Of a DNA stretch of 64,000 nucleotides, positions 18,529 to 26,117 are shown piece after piece. The number at the start of each line of letters is the position of its first letter. Position 1 is the stretch's first letter. Origin of the DNA: an uncultured Clostridia bacterium (GTDB taxonomy: Bacteria > Bacillota > Clostridia > Christensenellales > Aristaeellaceae); the NCBI GenBank assembly GCA_947165425.1, contig CAMVAJ010000001.1:89663-153662 (forward strand), written 5' to 3'. Made by a program: the position numbers and the translations under genes. The notes under the pieces were generated by a model. It made no database searches, was not told where the DNA came from, and saw nothing but the letters and a program-made list of their open reading frames with translations.

Positions 18529-19896
18529 ATGGCAGAATTGACCCCGAGACAGGTTGTGCGGGAGCTCGACCGCTTCATCATCGGTCAGGACGAGGCGAAG
18601 AAAATGGTCGCTATCGCCCTGCGCAACCGCTATCGCCGCTCCCAGGTGGACGAGACGCTGAGGGACGAGATCAGCCCGAAAAACATTCTGATGATTGGCC
18701 CGACCGGCGTGGGCAAGACTGAGATTGCGCGCAGACTGGCTAAGCTTGCGTCCGCGCCCTTTGTCAAGGTCGAAGCGACAAAGTTCACCGAGGTGGGCTA
18801 TGTGGGCCGGGATGTGGACTCCATCGTCCGCGATCTGGTCGAGAACGCCATCCGCATGGTCCGCGAGGAGCACGGAAAGCGCGTCGAAACACGCGCGAAG
18901 GTGCTGGCGGAAGATAAGCTGGTAACGCTTCTGACCTCGCCCAAGCAGAAGCCGGCCGGCAATCCGCTGGACTTTCTGCTCGGGCGCAAGCAGGCAGAGC
19001 CGGAGCCGAGTGCCGAGGAGCAGAGCCAGATCAGGCTGAAGCGGGAGGAAGTCCGGCAGAAGCTGATGCGCGGAGAGCTGGAGAACCAGGAGCTGGAGGT
19101 CGAGGTTGAGGAGTCGGCTCCGCAGCTTGAGGTCGGCGGGAACGCGATTAATCTCGGCGATGTGATGGGCGGTATGATGCCGCGCCGCACCAAAATGCGC
19201 AAGGTGCGCGTGCACGAAGCCCGAAAGATCCTTGAGCAGCAGGAGAAGGATAAACTGATCGACGAGGACGCTGTCAACGAGGAGGCGCTCCGCAGAGCGG
19301 AACAGAACGGGATCGTATTTATCGACGAGATAGATAAGATTGCGGCGTCTTCCTCCGGGCATGGACCGGATGTCAGCCGGGAGGGTGTTCAACGCGACAT
19401 CCTGCCGATTGTCGAAGGCTCCACCGTCAATACAAAGTATGGTCCGGTGAAGACGGATTACATGCTCTTCATTGCGGCCGGCGCCTTCCATGTCTCAAAG
19501 GTGACGGATTTGATCCCGGAGCTTCAGGGGCGTTTCCCTGTCCGGGTTCAGCTGAACAGCCTGACCAAAGAGGATTTCCAGAAAATCCTGACCCAGCCGG
19601 ACAACGCGCTGACCAGACAGTATCAGGCCCTTCTGGCAGTCGATCGGGTGATGCTTCACTTCGAGGATTCGGCGATCGAGGCGATTGCGGAGGCGGCCTG
19701 GAACGCGAACGAGCACGCCGAGGACATTGGCGCCAGACGGCTTCATGCGATTTTCGAGCAGGTGCTGGAAGACATTTCCTTCAACGCCTGCGATGAGAAC
19801 ATGCCGCCGTTTGAGCTGGTGATCGACCGTGACTATGTGGTCGCACATCTGAGCGGCGAGAACAAACCGACAGATTTCAGAAAATACATAATCTGA
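18529..19896 (+). CDS. hslU: ATP-dependent protease ATPase subunit HslU (ClpY)
   Basis: 455 residues. Walker [12 protein letters not shown] is at about 57-67, the inserted I domain (about 110-240, Glu/Gln rich) is present, Walker B reads [11 protein letters not shown], and sensor motifs follow. HslU unfolds substrates for HslV. It starts 17 bases after hslV behind AAAGGAGCGG. A terminator follows; codY, the usual next gene in Bacilli, is not present. Confidence 0.97.
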   Translation: MAELTPRQVVRELDRFIIGQDEAKKMVAIALRNRYRRSQVDETLRDEISPKNILMIGPTGVGKTEIARRLAKLASAPFVKVEATKFTEVGYVGRDVDSIVRDLVENAIRMVREEHGKRVETRAKVLAEDKLVTLLTSPKQKPAGNPLDFLLGRKQAEPEPSAEEQSQIRLKREEVRQKLMRGELENQELEVEVEESAPQLEVGGNAINLGDVMGGMMPRRTKMRKVRVHEARKILEQQEKDKLIDEDAVNEEALRRAEQNGIVFIDEIDKIAASSSGHGPDVSREGVQRDILPIVEGSTVNTKYGPVKTDYMLFIAAGAFHVSKVTDLIPELQGRFPVRVQLNSLTKEDFQKILTQPDNALTRQYQALLAVDRVMLHFEDSAIEAIAEAAWNANEHAEDIGARRLHAIFEQVLEDISFNACDENMPPFELVIDRDYVVAHLSGENKPTDFRKYII

Positions 19897-19898
19897 AT

Positions 19899-19945
19899 AA
19901 CAGCAGCGCTGCACAGGATCAAAGTATGCAGCGCTGCTGTTTAAT
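19899..19945 (+). terminator. Terminator after hslU
   Basis: Perfect 15-bp stem AACAGCAGCGCTGCA / TGCAGCGCTGCTGTT with a 13-base loop. Only a short T-run follows (TTT with the end of the stem), but the stem is very stable. Confidence 0.8.
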
Positions 19946-19955
19946 GACAAAACAC

Positions 19956-19984
19956 TTGATTTTTAGGGAAATATCTGTTACAAT
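19956..19984 (+). promoter_or_regulatory. Strong promoter in gene-free region before the recombinase
   Basis: TTGATT (19956-19961), 17 bases, TACAAT (19979-19984) with TGT before it as an extended -10. It predicts a transcript start near 19991, about 300 bases before the first possible coding start, so it drives a long leader or a separate RNA. Confidence 0.72.
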
Positions 19985-19990
19985 TTTATT

Positions 19991-20214
19991 GCGCAAAGAT
20001 GCGAGCGGGGGAGTCCTATACTCGACTGGTCGTGCGCATGGAAAAAAGGATCAGTGATCAGGCCTTGTCAGCTGTTTCCGCTCGCAGTAACAGAAACGAA
20101 TGATGACAAGCAAATGGATCCGATTAAATGATTTTCTTCAGAAAGCCCTTCCTTCAGATAAGCTCTCACAGCAAGCTGCAGAATGAGTTGAGTGTGCAAG
20201 GGGAAGGGCTTATA
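19991..20214 (+). ncRNA. Candidate structured RNA or long leader, family not recognised
   Basis: This stretch has no ORF. Downstream of a strong promoter it holds several exact complementary segments: TGCGAGCGG (20000-20008) with CCGCTCGCA (20078-20086); CTTGTCA (20064-20070) with TGACAAG (20104-20110), extended inside by CTGTT/AACAG (20072-20076/20089-20093); and AAGCCCTTCC (20143-20152) with GGAAGGGCTT (20202-20211). The first pairing reaches into the loop of the second, so the RNA is either a pseudoknot or switches between two folds. I checked by eye for 6S, tmRNA, RNase P, SRP, T-box and common riboswitch cores and saw none. The call as a structured RNA is moderate; its role is unknown. 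Confidence 0.5.
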
Positions 20215-20224
20215 CATCCAGACA

Positions 20225-20260
20225 CAACTATTCGCTAAACCATAGTTTTACGAATAGTTG
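20225..20260. repeat. 36-bp inverted repeat next to recombinase gene
   Basis: CAACTATTCG and CGAATAGTTG form perfect 10-bp arms. The repeat continues inward with AAAC/GTTT, so 14 of 16 positions in each arm match around a CATA centre. It ends 38 bases before the recombinase ATG. It may be an RNA hairpin in the leader, an operator, or a recombinase core site. Confidence 0.6.
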
Positions 20261-20298
20261 GGCACCCAAAGACAAGGAAAAGGGGCGTCAGAGACTCG

Positions 20299-21621
20299 AT
20301 GACACTTGCTGGCGGCAAATCAGCCTATCGTGTTCAGGTTGATCAGGAACGTATTCTTCAGATTCGAGAAATCAGCAGAGAACTTCCGCAGGCCTGCGGC
20401 GATTTTCTCCGATACATCGCCATCACGACCGGAACCTTTACGCGCTTGGCCTATGCGATCGATCTGAAAACCTTTTTTCAGTTTCTTCACCGGGAGCGCG
20501 TTCATTTTGCGGATAAACCGCCGGTCCTTTTGACAGACGATGATCTGGCCAGGCTCACGGCTTCCGATCTGGTCGCTTTCACGGAGTATCTCACATACTA
20601 TGTCAACGAGGACGAGTCCGGACGCAACGCGGGACGAACCTTCGAGAATCATGAGGTGGCCATCAAACGAAAGCTCTGCTCCATCCGCGCTTTTTACGAG
20701 TATCTCTTTCAGCAGGAGCGCATTCCCGCGAATGTGACGCAGCTTGTGCCCTTGCCGCAGATTCACGAAAAACCGATTCTCAGACTCTCGCGTACCGAGA
20801 TGGAAAAGCTGCTTCATGTGGCGGAGACCGGCGAAAGCCTGACGGACCATCAGCGCGCTTACCAGGCTTTGACGGCGAACCGCGATTATGCGCTGCTGAT
20901 GCTTTTTCTCGGCACGGGAATCCGTGTTTCGGAATGTGTCGCCATCAATCTGACCGATGTGGATTTTGACGAAAAAGCGTTTGTGGTCACTCGCAAGGGC
21001 GGCAATCAAATGATTCTCTATATGCCGGATGAAGTCGTGGACGCGATGCGGATCTACTATGACGAGCGTATCAAAATTGAAACGATGCCGGGTCATGAGG
21101 AGGCGTTTTTTCTCTCGATGCAAAAGCGCCGCCTGACGCAGCGCGCGATTCAAAATCTGGTCAAAAAATACGCAAAAATAGCGGCTCCCTTGAAGAGCCG
21201 CATCAGCCCGCATAAGCTCCGCTCGACCTTCGCCACCAATCTGTACCAGGAGACAAGCGATATCTATCTGGTGGCGAATGTGCTTGGACACGCCTCTGTC
21301 GATACGACAAGAAAGCACTATGCAGACATGACCATTGAGGATCGCAGAAAAGCCGCGAAAAGAGTCCGTTTAACTGAAAGCGCGGAACAGACACTAGAGG
21401 TATCAGACAAGGCGGTATTCAAACAGCGCGTTCCAGCCTCGGCGTTTGAGAATAATCCCTCTGAACAGGTATCGAAAACAGCAAATGAGCCGCCCGCGGC
21501 TAAGATAGAGCCGCAAAACGATGCTGCGGATGGGGCCAAGCCGGATTCGCCGCCGGCAAGACACCGCCGTCTCGGCCGAAAACTGTGGACGGATGAGGAC
21601 ACAAGCGAAACGGAATCCTGA
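20299..21621 (+). CDS. Tyrosine recombinase/integrase (Xer-like)
   Basis: 440 residues. An N-terminal SAM-like core-binding domain (about 25-150) precedes the catalytic domain (about 170-360). The catalytic set is visible in order: Arg in GTGIRVSE (about 216), Lys in TRKGGN (about 234), HKLR (about 305), LGHAS (about 331) and Tyr in HYAD (about 341). It cuts and rejoins DNA at inverted-repeat sites. The tail after residue 365 is unusual, about 75 residues, acidic and Pro/Ala rich, probably disordered. XerC/D are near 300 residues, so this is a longer relative. The ribosome binding site is weak (AAAAGGGG, 13 bases away). No phage or plasmid genes are nearby. Confidence 0.88.
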   Translation: MTLAGGKSAYRVQVDQERILQIREISRELPQACGDFLRYIAITTGTFTRLAYAIDLKTFFQFLHRERVHFADKPPVLLTDDDLARLTASDLVAFTEYLTYYVNEDESGRNAGRTFENHEVAIKRKLCSIRAFYEYLFQQERIPANVTQLVPLPQIHEKPILRLSRTEMEKLLHVAETGESLTDHQRAYQALTANRDYALLMLFLGTGIRVSECVAINLTDVDFDEKAFVVTRKGGNQMILYMPDEVVDAMRIYYDERIKIETMPGHEEAFFLSMQKRRLTQRAIQNLVKKYAKIAAPLKSRISPHKLRSTFATNLYQETSDIYLVANVLGHASVDTTRKHYADMTIEDRRKAAKRVRLTESAEQTLEVSDKAVFKQRVPASAFENNPSEQVSKTANEPPAAKIEPQNDAADGAKPDSPPARHRRLGRKLWTDEDTSETES

Positions 21622-21628
21622 TCGTTTG

Positions 21629-22246
21629 TCACAGGTTGTCCAGATAAGCGCGCACTATGCTGATGCACTGCTCCCAGCTCATGCGCGACGAGTCGATACA
21701 GAGATCATAGTCATCGGCGCACTGCCAGTCCCGGCCTGTGAAATACTTATAGTAGTCTCCCCTGCGCTTGTCGATCTCCTGTATGCGCTTTTCCGCCTCC
21801 TGATTTGTCAGGCCGAACATGCTCATGACGGTTCGGATGCAAACCTTTCTCGGCGCATGGATATAAACCTTCAGCACATGAGGTTCGTCTTTCAGGATAT
21901 AGTTGGCGCACCGGCCGACAATCACGCAATTCTCGCTGGCCGCCAGTCTTCTTATGATCTTGGCCTGATAGCGAAACAGGTTTTCGTTCGAGATAAAGTC
22001 GTCGCGGTCAGGCGGAATCACCTTTCCGTCAAAGACATCCTTTGCGATACGGAACAGGCGGGATTTCCGTGCGGTTTCGTCCGCTTTCGCGAACAGCTCT
22101 TCGCTGATGCCGCTCTCATCCGCCGCGAGCTGCAGCAGATCCCGATCGTAATAGGACCAGCCAAGCTCCTCCGCCAGCATCTTCCCCATGGTTTTTCCGC
22201 CGCTCCCGTATCCTCTTGCGATCGTAATGACATGATGATCTGCCAT
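21629..22246 (-). CDS. Cytidylate kinase-like family protein
   Basis: 205 residues from the ATG at 22246, behind GGGGGAG; the longer ORF start lies in the promoter region. The P-loop region reads ARGYGSGGKTMGK (about 9-21), and the lid/NMP-binding parts (IVGRCANYIL, RDWQCADDYDLCIDSS) fit the cytidylate_kin2 group. True Cmk proteins recognise CMP; members of this group have no proven substrate. It is convergent with the recombinase, with 7 bases between the stops and no terminator seen. Confidence 0.82.
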   Translation of the reverse strand: MADHHVITIARGYGSGGKTMGKMLAEELGWSYYDRDLLQLAADESGISEELFAKADETARKSRLFRIAKDVFDGKVIPPDRDDFISNENLFRYQAKIIRRLAASENCVIVGRCANYILKDEPHVLKVYIHAPRKVCIRTVMSMFGLTNQEAEKRIQEIDKRRGDYYKYFTGRDWQCADDYDLCIDSSRMSWEQCISIVRAYLDNL

Positions 22247-22273
22247 GGTCACTCCCCCATTCTTTGTAAGCTT

Positions 22274-22302
22274 ATTATACACAGATTTGTCGGACTTTTC
22301 AA
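22274..22302 (-). promoter_or_regulatory. Promoter of cytidylate-kinase-like gene, overlapping a DnaA box
   Basis: On the minus strand: TTGAAA (22302-22297), 17 bases, TATAAT (22279-22274). A perfect TTATNCACA DnaA-box match at 22275-22283 covers the -10 element. Confidence 0.72.
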
Positions 22303-22502
22303 CCATAAACTACATATCCACATGGATTCGTGAAAGCATCGGAAAAGCAGCTTACAGAATCCACAGAAAAACGGGCTGAGCAAAACATATTCGTCTTGCT
22401 CAGCCCGCTGTGAATATTCTGGGATATTCGGAAAGAATCTGTGGATAAACCGCCTGTCAACGGTGGACCAGGCGGTTGAATACTGTGGATTGATGTGTAA
22501 AA
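22275..22502. promoter_or_regulatory. Cluster of DnaA-box-like sites
   Basis: Two exact matches to TTATNCACA (22275-22283, plus; 22440-22448, minus strand TTATCCACA) and three sites with one mismatch (22314-22322 ATATCCACA; 22409-22417 minus ATATTCACA; 22494-22502 minus TTTTACACA). Further weaker TGTGGATT/AATCCACA sites lie between them and just inside the end of ftsH. This is far denser than chance in about 230 bases. Confidence 0.55.
22366..22407 (-). terminator. Terminator of ftsH
   Basis: On the minus strand a perfect 12-bp stem CGGGCTGAGCAA/TTGCTCAGCCCG is followed by TTTTTC. A second 9-bp hairpin AACCGCCTG/CAGGCGGTT (22448-22477) lies between it and the ftsH stop. Confidence 0.88.
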
Positions 22503-22521
22503 CCGGCTGAAAGCTGTGGAT

Positions 22522-24414
22522 TCATATGTTGACTTCGTCCACAGTGTCTGAAGGCGTTGCCGACGTTTCTTCCTCCGGTTCCGGGAGAGCTGTGGATTCC
22601 TTCTGCAGGATGTCCATAAACTCCTCGCCCGTGATTGTCTCTTTTTCAAGGAGATAGGATGCCAATTCGTGCAGCTTGGCCTGATCATTCTTCAGGATGC
22701 TTAGCGCTTTTTCGTGGGCATTCTTGATGATCAGCATTACCTCGTTGTCGATGCGGGTCGAGGTCTGCTCGGAGCATGCCAGAGACGTGTCTCCCCCGAG
22801 ATACATGTTGTTGACGGTGGAGAGCGCGATCATTCCAAATTCATCGCTCATGCCGAGGCGCGTGACCATGGTTCTGGCGAGCTTTGTGGCCTGCTCGATA
22901 TCGTTCGCGGCCCCGGAGGTGACCTGGCCGAAGATCAGCTCCTCCGCCGCGCGGCCGGCCGTCAGCGTGGCGATCTTGTTGAGAATCTCATCCCTGGACA
23001 TGAGATAATGCTCGTTCTCGTCCACCTGCATGGTATAGCCGAGCGCGCCGGATGTGCGCGGAATAATGGTAATCTTGTGCACCGGCGCGGAATGGCTCTG
23101 GCGGGCCGCCACCAGCGCGTGGCCGATCTCGTGATAGGATACGACTTTTTTCTCTTCCGGGCTGATGACCGCGTTTTTGCGCTGATAGCCAGCCAGGACC
23201 GTCTCAATAGCCTCCTCCAGATCGCGCTGCTCCACCTTAGCGCGGCCCTCTTTGACCGCCAAGAGCGCGCCCTCATTGATGATGTTGGCCAGTTCAGCGC
23301 CCGACGTGCCGGAGGTTGCCAGGGCGATGGCCCGATAGTCGATGTTCTCGGAGGTGCGCACATCCTTTGCGTGAACGCGCAGGATTGCCTCGCGCCCCGC
23401 CAAATCCGGGAGCTCGACAGGCACCCGGCGGTCGAAGCGGCCAGGCCTCAGAAGCGCCTGATCCAGGCTCTCGGGCCTGTTGGTGGCAGCCAGAATGACA
23501 ACGCCCTTGGAACTGTCAAAGCCGTCCATCTCGGTGAGCAGCTGGTTGAGCGTCTGCTCGCGCTCGTCATTCCCGCCGATCATGGTCCCATCGCGTTTTT
23601 TGCCGATGGCGTCGATCTCGTCAATAAACACGATGCACGGCGCTTTCTCCTGGGCCTGTTTGAAAAGGTCGCGCACGCGGGCCGCGCCCATGCCGACAAA
23701 CATCTCGACAAACTCAGAGCCGGAGATCGAGAAGAACGGCACGTTCGCCTCCCCCGCCACAGCCTGTGCAAGCAGAGTTTTGCCTGTTCCGGGCGTGCCC
23801 ACGAGCAGAGCGCCCTTGGGCAGCTTCGCGCCGATCTGCTTATACTTTTCGGGCTCATGCAGGAAATCCACGATCTCTTTGAGGGCCGCTTTGGCTTCGT
23901 CCTCCCCCGCCACGTCAGCAAAGGTTTTGCCGGTCTGCGCGGCGACATAAACCTTCGCGTTGCTCTTGCCGAAGGACATGGCGCCCGCGCCGCCCATGTT
24001 TTTGGTGAACTGGCGCATCAAAAGCTGACCAATCGCTACAGCCAGCACCAGCGGCAGGATCCAGGAGAGCAGGAACGAAATGAATGGGCTTGCCTCCTGC
24101 GGGATGACCCTGGTAAACTCGATGCCGCTGTTGTAGAGCAGCGCGATCAGATTGGGATCATCCATCATACCGGTCTGGAAGATGCGCGCCTGGCCGCCAA
24201 CTTCCGCTGAGAACGTGATCAGATTGTTCTCAATCTGAACCTGCTTTACAGCCCCGCTCGAGATCATGTTCAAAAAGTCGGAATAGGAGGCTTGCGTGAT
24301 CTGCTGCTGGGAGATCTGAGGAATCAAAAGAAAATTGATAAGCAGAATGACCAACAGCACGATCAGATAGTAAAAGATAAATGGTTTCTTTGGCGGTGTG
24401 ATTTCTGTCTTCAA
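22522..24414 (-). CDS. ftsH: ATP-dependent zinc metalloprotease FtsH
   Basis: 630 residues. Two membrane segments (about 12-32 and 108-126) flank an extracytoplasmic part; then an AAA domain with GTPGTGKT (about 206) and Walker [10 protein letters not shown], the second region of homology, and the zinc motif HEIGH (about 430). FtsH extracts and degrades membrane and some soluble proteins. The start is TTG at 24414 with GGAG 10 bases before it. The tail is acidic and low complexity. It is a single-gene unit with its own promoter and terminator. Confidence 0.97.
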   Translation of the reverse strand: MKTEITPPKKPFIFYYLIVLLVILLINFLLIPQISQQQITQASYSDFLNMISSGAVKQVQIENNLITFSAEVGGQARIFQTGMMDDPNLIALLYNSGIEFTRVIPQEASPFISFLLSWILPLVLAVAIGQLLMRQFTKNMGGAGAMSFGKSNAKVYVAAQTGKTFADVAGEDEAKAALKEIVDFLHEPEKYKQIGAKLPKGALLVGTPGTGKTLLAQAVAGEANVPFFSISGSEFVEMFVGMGAARVRDLFKQAQEKAPCIVFIDEIDAIGKKRDGTMIGGNDEREQTLNQLLTEMDGFDSSKGVVILAATNRPESLDQALLRPGRFDRRVPVELPDLAGREAILRVHAKDVRTSENIDYRAIALATSGTSGAELANIINEGALLAVKEGRAKVEQRDLEEAIETVLAGYQRKNAVISPEEKKVVSYHEIGHALVAARQSHSAPVHKITIIPRTSGALGYTMQVDENEHYLMSRDEILNKIATLTAGRAAEELIFGQVTSGAANDIEQATKLARTMVTRLGMSDEFGMIALSTVNNMYLGGDTSLACSEQTSTRIDNEVMLIIKNAHEKALSILKNDQAKLHELASYLLEKETITGEEFMDILQKESTALPEPEEETSATPSDTVDEVNI

Positions 24415-24501
24415 ATTCGATCATCTCCGTTCGCTGATCAATGGGGTTACCGTATCGCGGGTATCTGTTATAAACCGTTTTCTAAATGAAAATCCCTTGT
24501 C

Positions 24502-24529
24502 ATTATAGTATAATCAACTGAAATGGCAA
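24502..24529 (-). promoter_or_regulatory. Promoter of ftsH
   Basis: Minus strand: TTGCCA (24529-24524), 16 bases, TATAAT (24507-24502). About 88 bases upstream of the ftsH start. Confidence 0.65.
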
Positions 24530-24558
24530 GGGCGGGCATGTGTCTTTTTTATGAATTA

Positions 24559-25026
24559 TCACAAGATCCGTAGGTTCCAATCAACTGCGGACGTCAGCAC
24601 GCGCGCGAAAGCCTCCAAGCCCTCCTGATCCACTTTACTGAAGCGGTTGAGAATCGGGCTGTCAATATCCATCACGCCAATCAGACGCTGACCGTCCCAA
24701 AGAGGCATGACAATCTCGCTCCTGGACGCGCTGTCACAGGCAATGTGCCCCGGGAAGGCGTGGACATCCTCCACGACAATCGTTGCCTTCCTGGAGACGG
24801 ATGTGCCGCAGACGCCCTTCCCCACCGGGATGACCATGCAGGCGGGCTTCCCCTGGAATGGGCCGAGCAAAAGCTGGCCGCCCTCAAGGAAATAGAAGCC
24901 TGCCCAGTTGATCTGTTCAAGCGAATCCCAGAGAAGGGCTGCTGCGTTCGAGAAGAGCGTCAGGGGGTAGGCACAATCCTCGGCGAGGGAGTCCATTTGT
25001 CTGCAGAGAAGGCCATAATCAGTCAC
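24559..25026 (-). CDS. msrC: Free methionine-(R)-sulfoxide reductase (GAF domain)
   Basis: 155 residues, a single GAF domain. The three conserved cysteines of fRMsr are present: ACMVIPVG, GKGVCGT and HIACDSASRSEI. The enzyme reduces free methionine-R-sulfoxide with thioredoxin. The start is GTG at 25026. It lies 12 bases after lexA on the same strand, so it is probably co-transcribed with it and under SOS control. Confidence 0.9.
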   Translation of the reverse strand: MTDYGLLCRQMDSLAEDCAYPLTLFSNAAALLWDSLEQINWAGFYFLEGGQLLLGPFQGKPACMVIPVGKGVCGTSVSRKATIVVEDVHAFPGHIACDSASRSEIVMPLWDGQRLIGVMDIDSPILNRFSKVDQEGLEAFARVLTSAVDWNLRIL

Positions 25027-25038
25027 GGCGGCTTTTCC

Positions 25039-25644
25039 TCACTTCATCATGCGGTACAGTGAAATCACCTTGCCAAGAATCGTCACTTCAGGGACGATGA
25101 TGGGTTCCATGACCGGGTTCTCCGGCTGCAGGCGGAAATGACCGTTCTCTTTATAGAAACGCTTGACGGTCGCGCTGTCATCAATCATGGCCACGACAAT
25201 CTCCCCGTTGTTGGCCTCCACCTGCTGATGCACAACGATGAAATCTCCGTCCAGGATACCGGCGTTAATCATGCTGTCGCCATGCACCTGGAGGATAAAG
25301 TGCGAGCCCTCCCCTACCATGGCGGTGGGCAGCTGGATGAACTCGTCCAGATTCTCCTCCGCCAGGATCGGAATCCCGGCGGTGACATGACCGATGAGCG
25401 GCACTGAAACGGAGGAATCATTCGGCGTCACGCCGGAAACCTCCATGGCGCGGGGCTTCATGGCGTCCCGATGAATCAGGCCTTTCTTTTCCAGCCGCTG
25501 CAGATGACCGTGTACTGTAGACGTGGATTTCAGGCCGACGGCAGCACCGATTTCGCGTACAGACGGCGGATAGCCCCGGGTCTGAATCACGCTGCGAATA
25601 TAGTCCAAAATACGCTGCTGGTTGTCTCCGCGGGGACGTTGCAT
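25039..25644 (-). CDS. lexA: SOS repressor LexA
   Basis: The ATG at 25644 follows AAGGGTG and gives 201 residues, normal for LexA; the longer ORF covers the operator. The winged helix-turn-helix (1-65) has PPSVREIG and [15 protein letters not shown]. The cleavage site is Ala-Gly in HVTAGIP (about residue 89), the catalytic Ser is in HGDSM (about 123) and Lys in ATVKRF (about 160). It represses DNA-damage genes until RecA triggers self-cleavage. An SOS box covers its own transcript start. Confidence 0.96.
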   Translation of the reverse strand: MQRPRGDNQQRILDYIRSVIQTRGYPPSVREIGAAVGLKSTSTVHGHLQRLEKKGLIHRDAMKPRAMEVSGVTPNDSSVSVPLIGHVTAGIPILAEENLDEFIQLPTAMVGEGSHFILQVHGDSMINAGILDGDFIVVHQQVEANNGEIVVAMIDDSATVKRFYKENGHFRLQPENPVMEPIIVPEVTILGKVISLYRMMK

Positions 25645-25660
25645 GCGATCACACCCTTTG

Positions 25661-25674
25661 CAAACAATTGTTCG
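25661..25674 (-). promoter_or_regulatory. LexA (SOS) box
   Basis: Minus strand CGAACAATTGTTTG, one base from the Gram-positive consensus CGAAC-N4-GTTCG. It starts 5 bases after the lexA -10 box and so covers the transcript start, as expected for autorepression. Confidence 0.85.
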
Positions 25675-25678
25675 CTTT

Positions 25679-25707
25679 ATTTTAACATAAGTTTGGAAAG
25701 ATTGCAA
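25679..25707 (-). promoter_or_regulatory. Promoter of lexA-msrC
   Basis: Minus strand: TTGCAA (25707-25702), 17 bases, TAAAAT (25684-25679) with TGT before it as an extended -10. Confidence 0.75.
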
Positions 25708-25780
25708 TTGACCGGATGTTAAATGAAACAGTATTCCATAACATGTGGGTATTTATATCATAGAATCATATCCAACGTAT

Positions 25781-25816
25781 TAAAAGCTCTTGCAAATCCA
25801 TTGATCTACAAGAGCT
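25781..25816 (-). terminator. Terminator after tRNA-Arg
   Basis: Minus strand stem AGCTCTTG/CAAGAGCT, then TTTTA. It sits 9 bases after the tRNA 3' end. Confidence 0.75.
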
Positions 25817-25824
25817 CTCTTGTG

Positions 25825-25898
25825 TACGCCCGGCAGGAGTCGAACCTGTGGCCTACAGAGTCGGAGTCTGTCACTCTATCCATCTGAGCTACGGGCGC
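25825..25898 (-). tRNA. tRNA-Arg, anticodon CCG
   Basis: 74 bases forming a full cloverleaf on the minus strand: acceptor GCGCCCG/CGGGCGT, D arm GCTC...GAGT, anticodon stem ACAGA/TCTGT with loop CTCCGAC (anticodon CCG, reads CGG), and T arm with TTCGACT. There is an A-C mismatch at the base of the T stem. The 3' CCA is not encoded (AACA follows), so it must be added. Confidence 0.95.
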
Positions 25899-26117
25899 TC
25901 AACAAATGATAAAATAGCACAAGCAGCGCGGATTGTCAAGGGCTTATGCGTATTTTGAAAATAAAAACCAACCTGACGGCGGCTTGTTTTTTCAGTAAAA
26001 TTCACGAGGAGACACTTGTGTTTTAAAGCAATGTTTGTTATACTTCATTTAGCGTATGAGCTGAAAAGGGGTTCGCGAGGCGATTTCGTTGCGCCCCGCC
26101 GGAGGAGGATTCATCAG
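25899..26117. other. Gene-free leader before the rho-like gene
   Basis: 219 bases between tRNA-Arg and the rho-like start. The first half is A/T rich (AAAATAAAAACC) and probably holds promoters for both directions. The second half, from about 26016, is open in the rho frame but has no start with a good ribosome site until 26118. I see no strong hairpin. Confidence 0.4.

Noticed and set aside
20000-20110. Known ncRNA (6S, SRP, tmRNA, RNase P, T-box) in the region before the recombinase
   Set aside because: The signature bases of each were looked for and not seen; the pairing pattern is also unlike them.
21521-22333. 270-residue plus-strand ORF overlapping the recombinase end
   Set aside because: Mostly antisense to the kinase-like gene, which has the P-loop, a ribosome site and a promoter.
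22275-22502. Chromosomal origin oriC
   Set aside because: DnaA-box-like sites are present, but dnaA, dnaN, recF or gyrB are not near, and there is no clear A/T-rich unwinding element.
22714-24210. 498-residue plus-strand ORF
   Set aside because: Antisense to ftsH, which shows all family motifs; no ribosome site or known domain.
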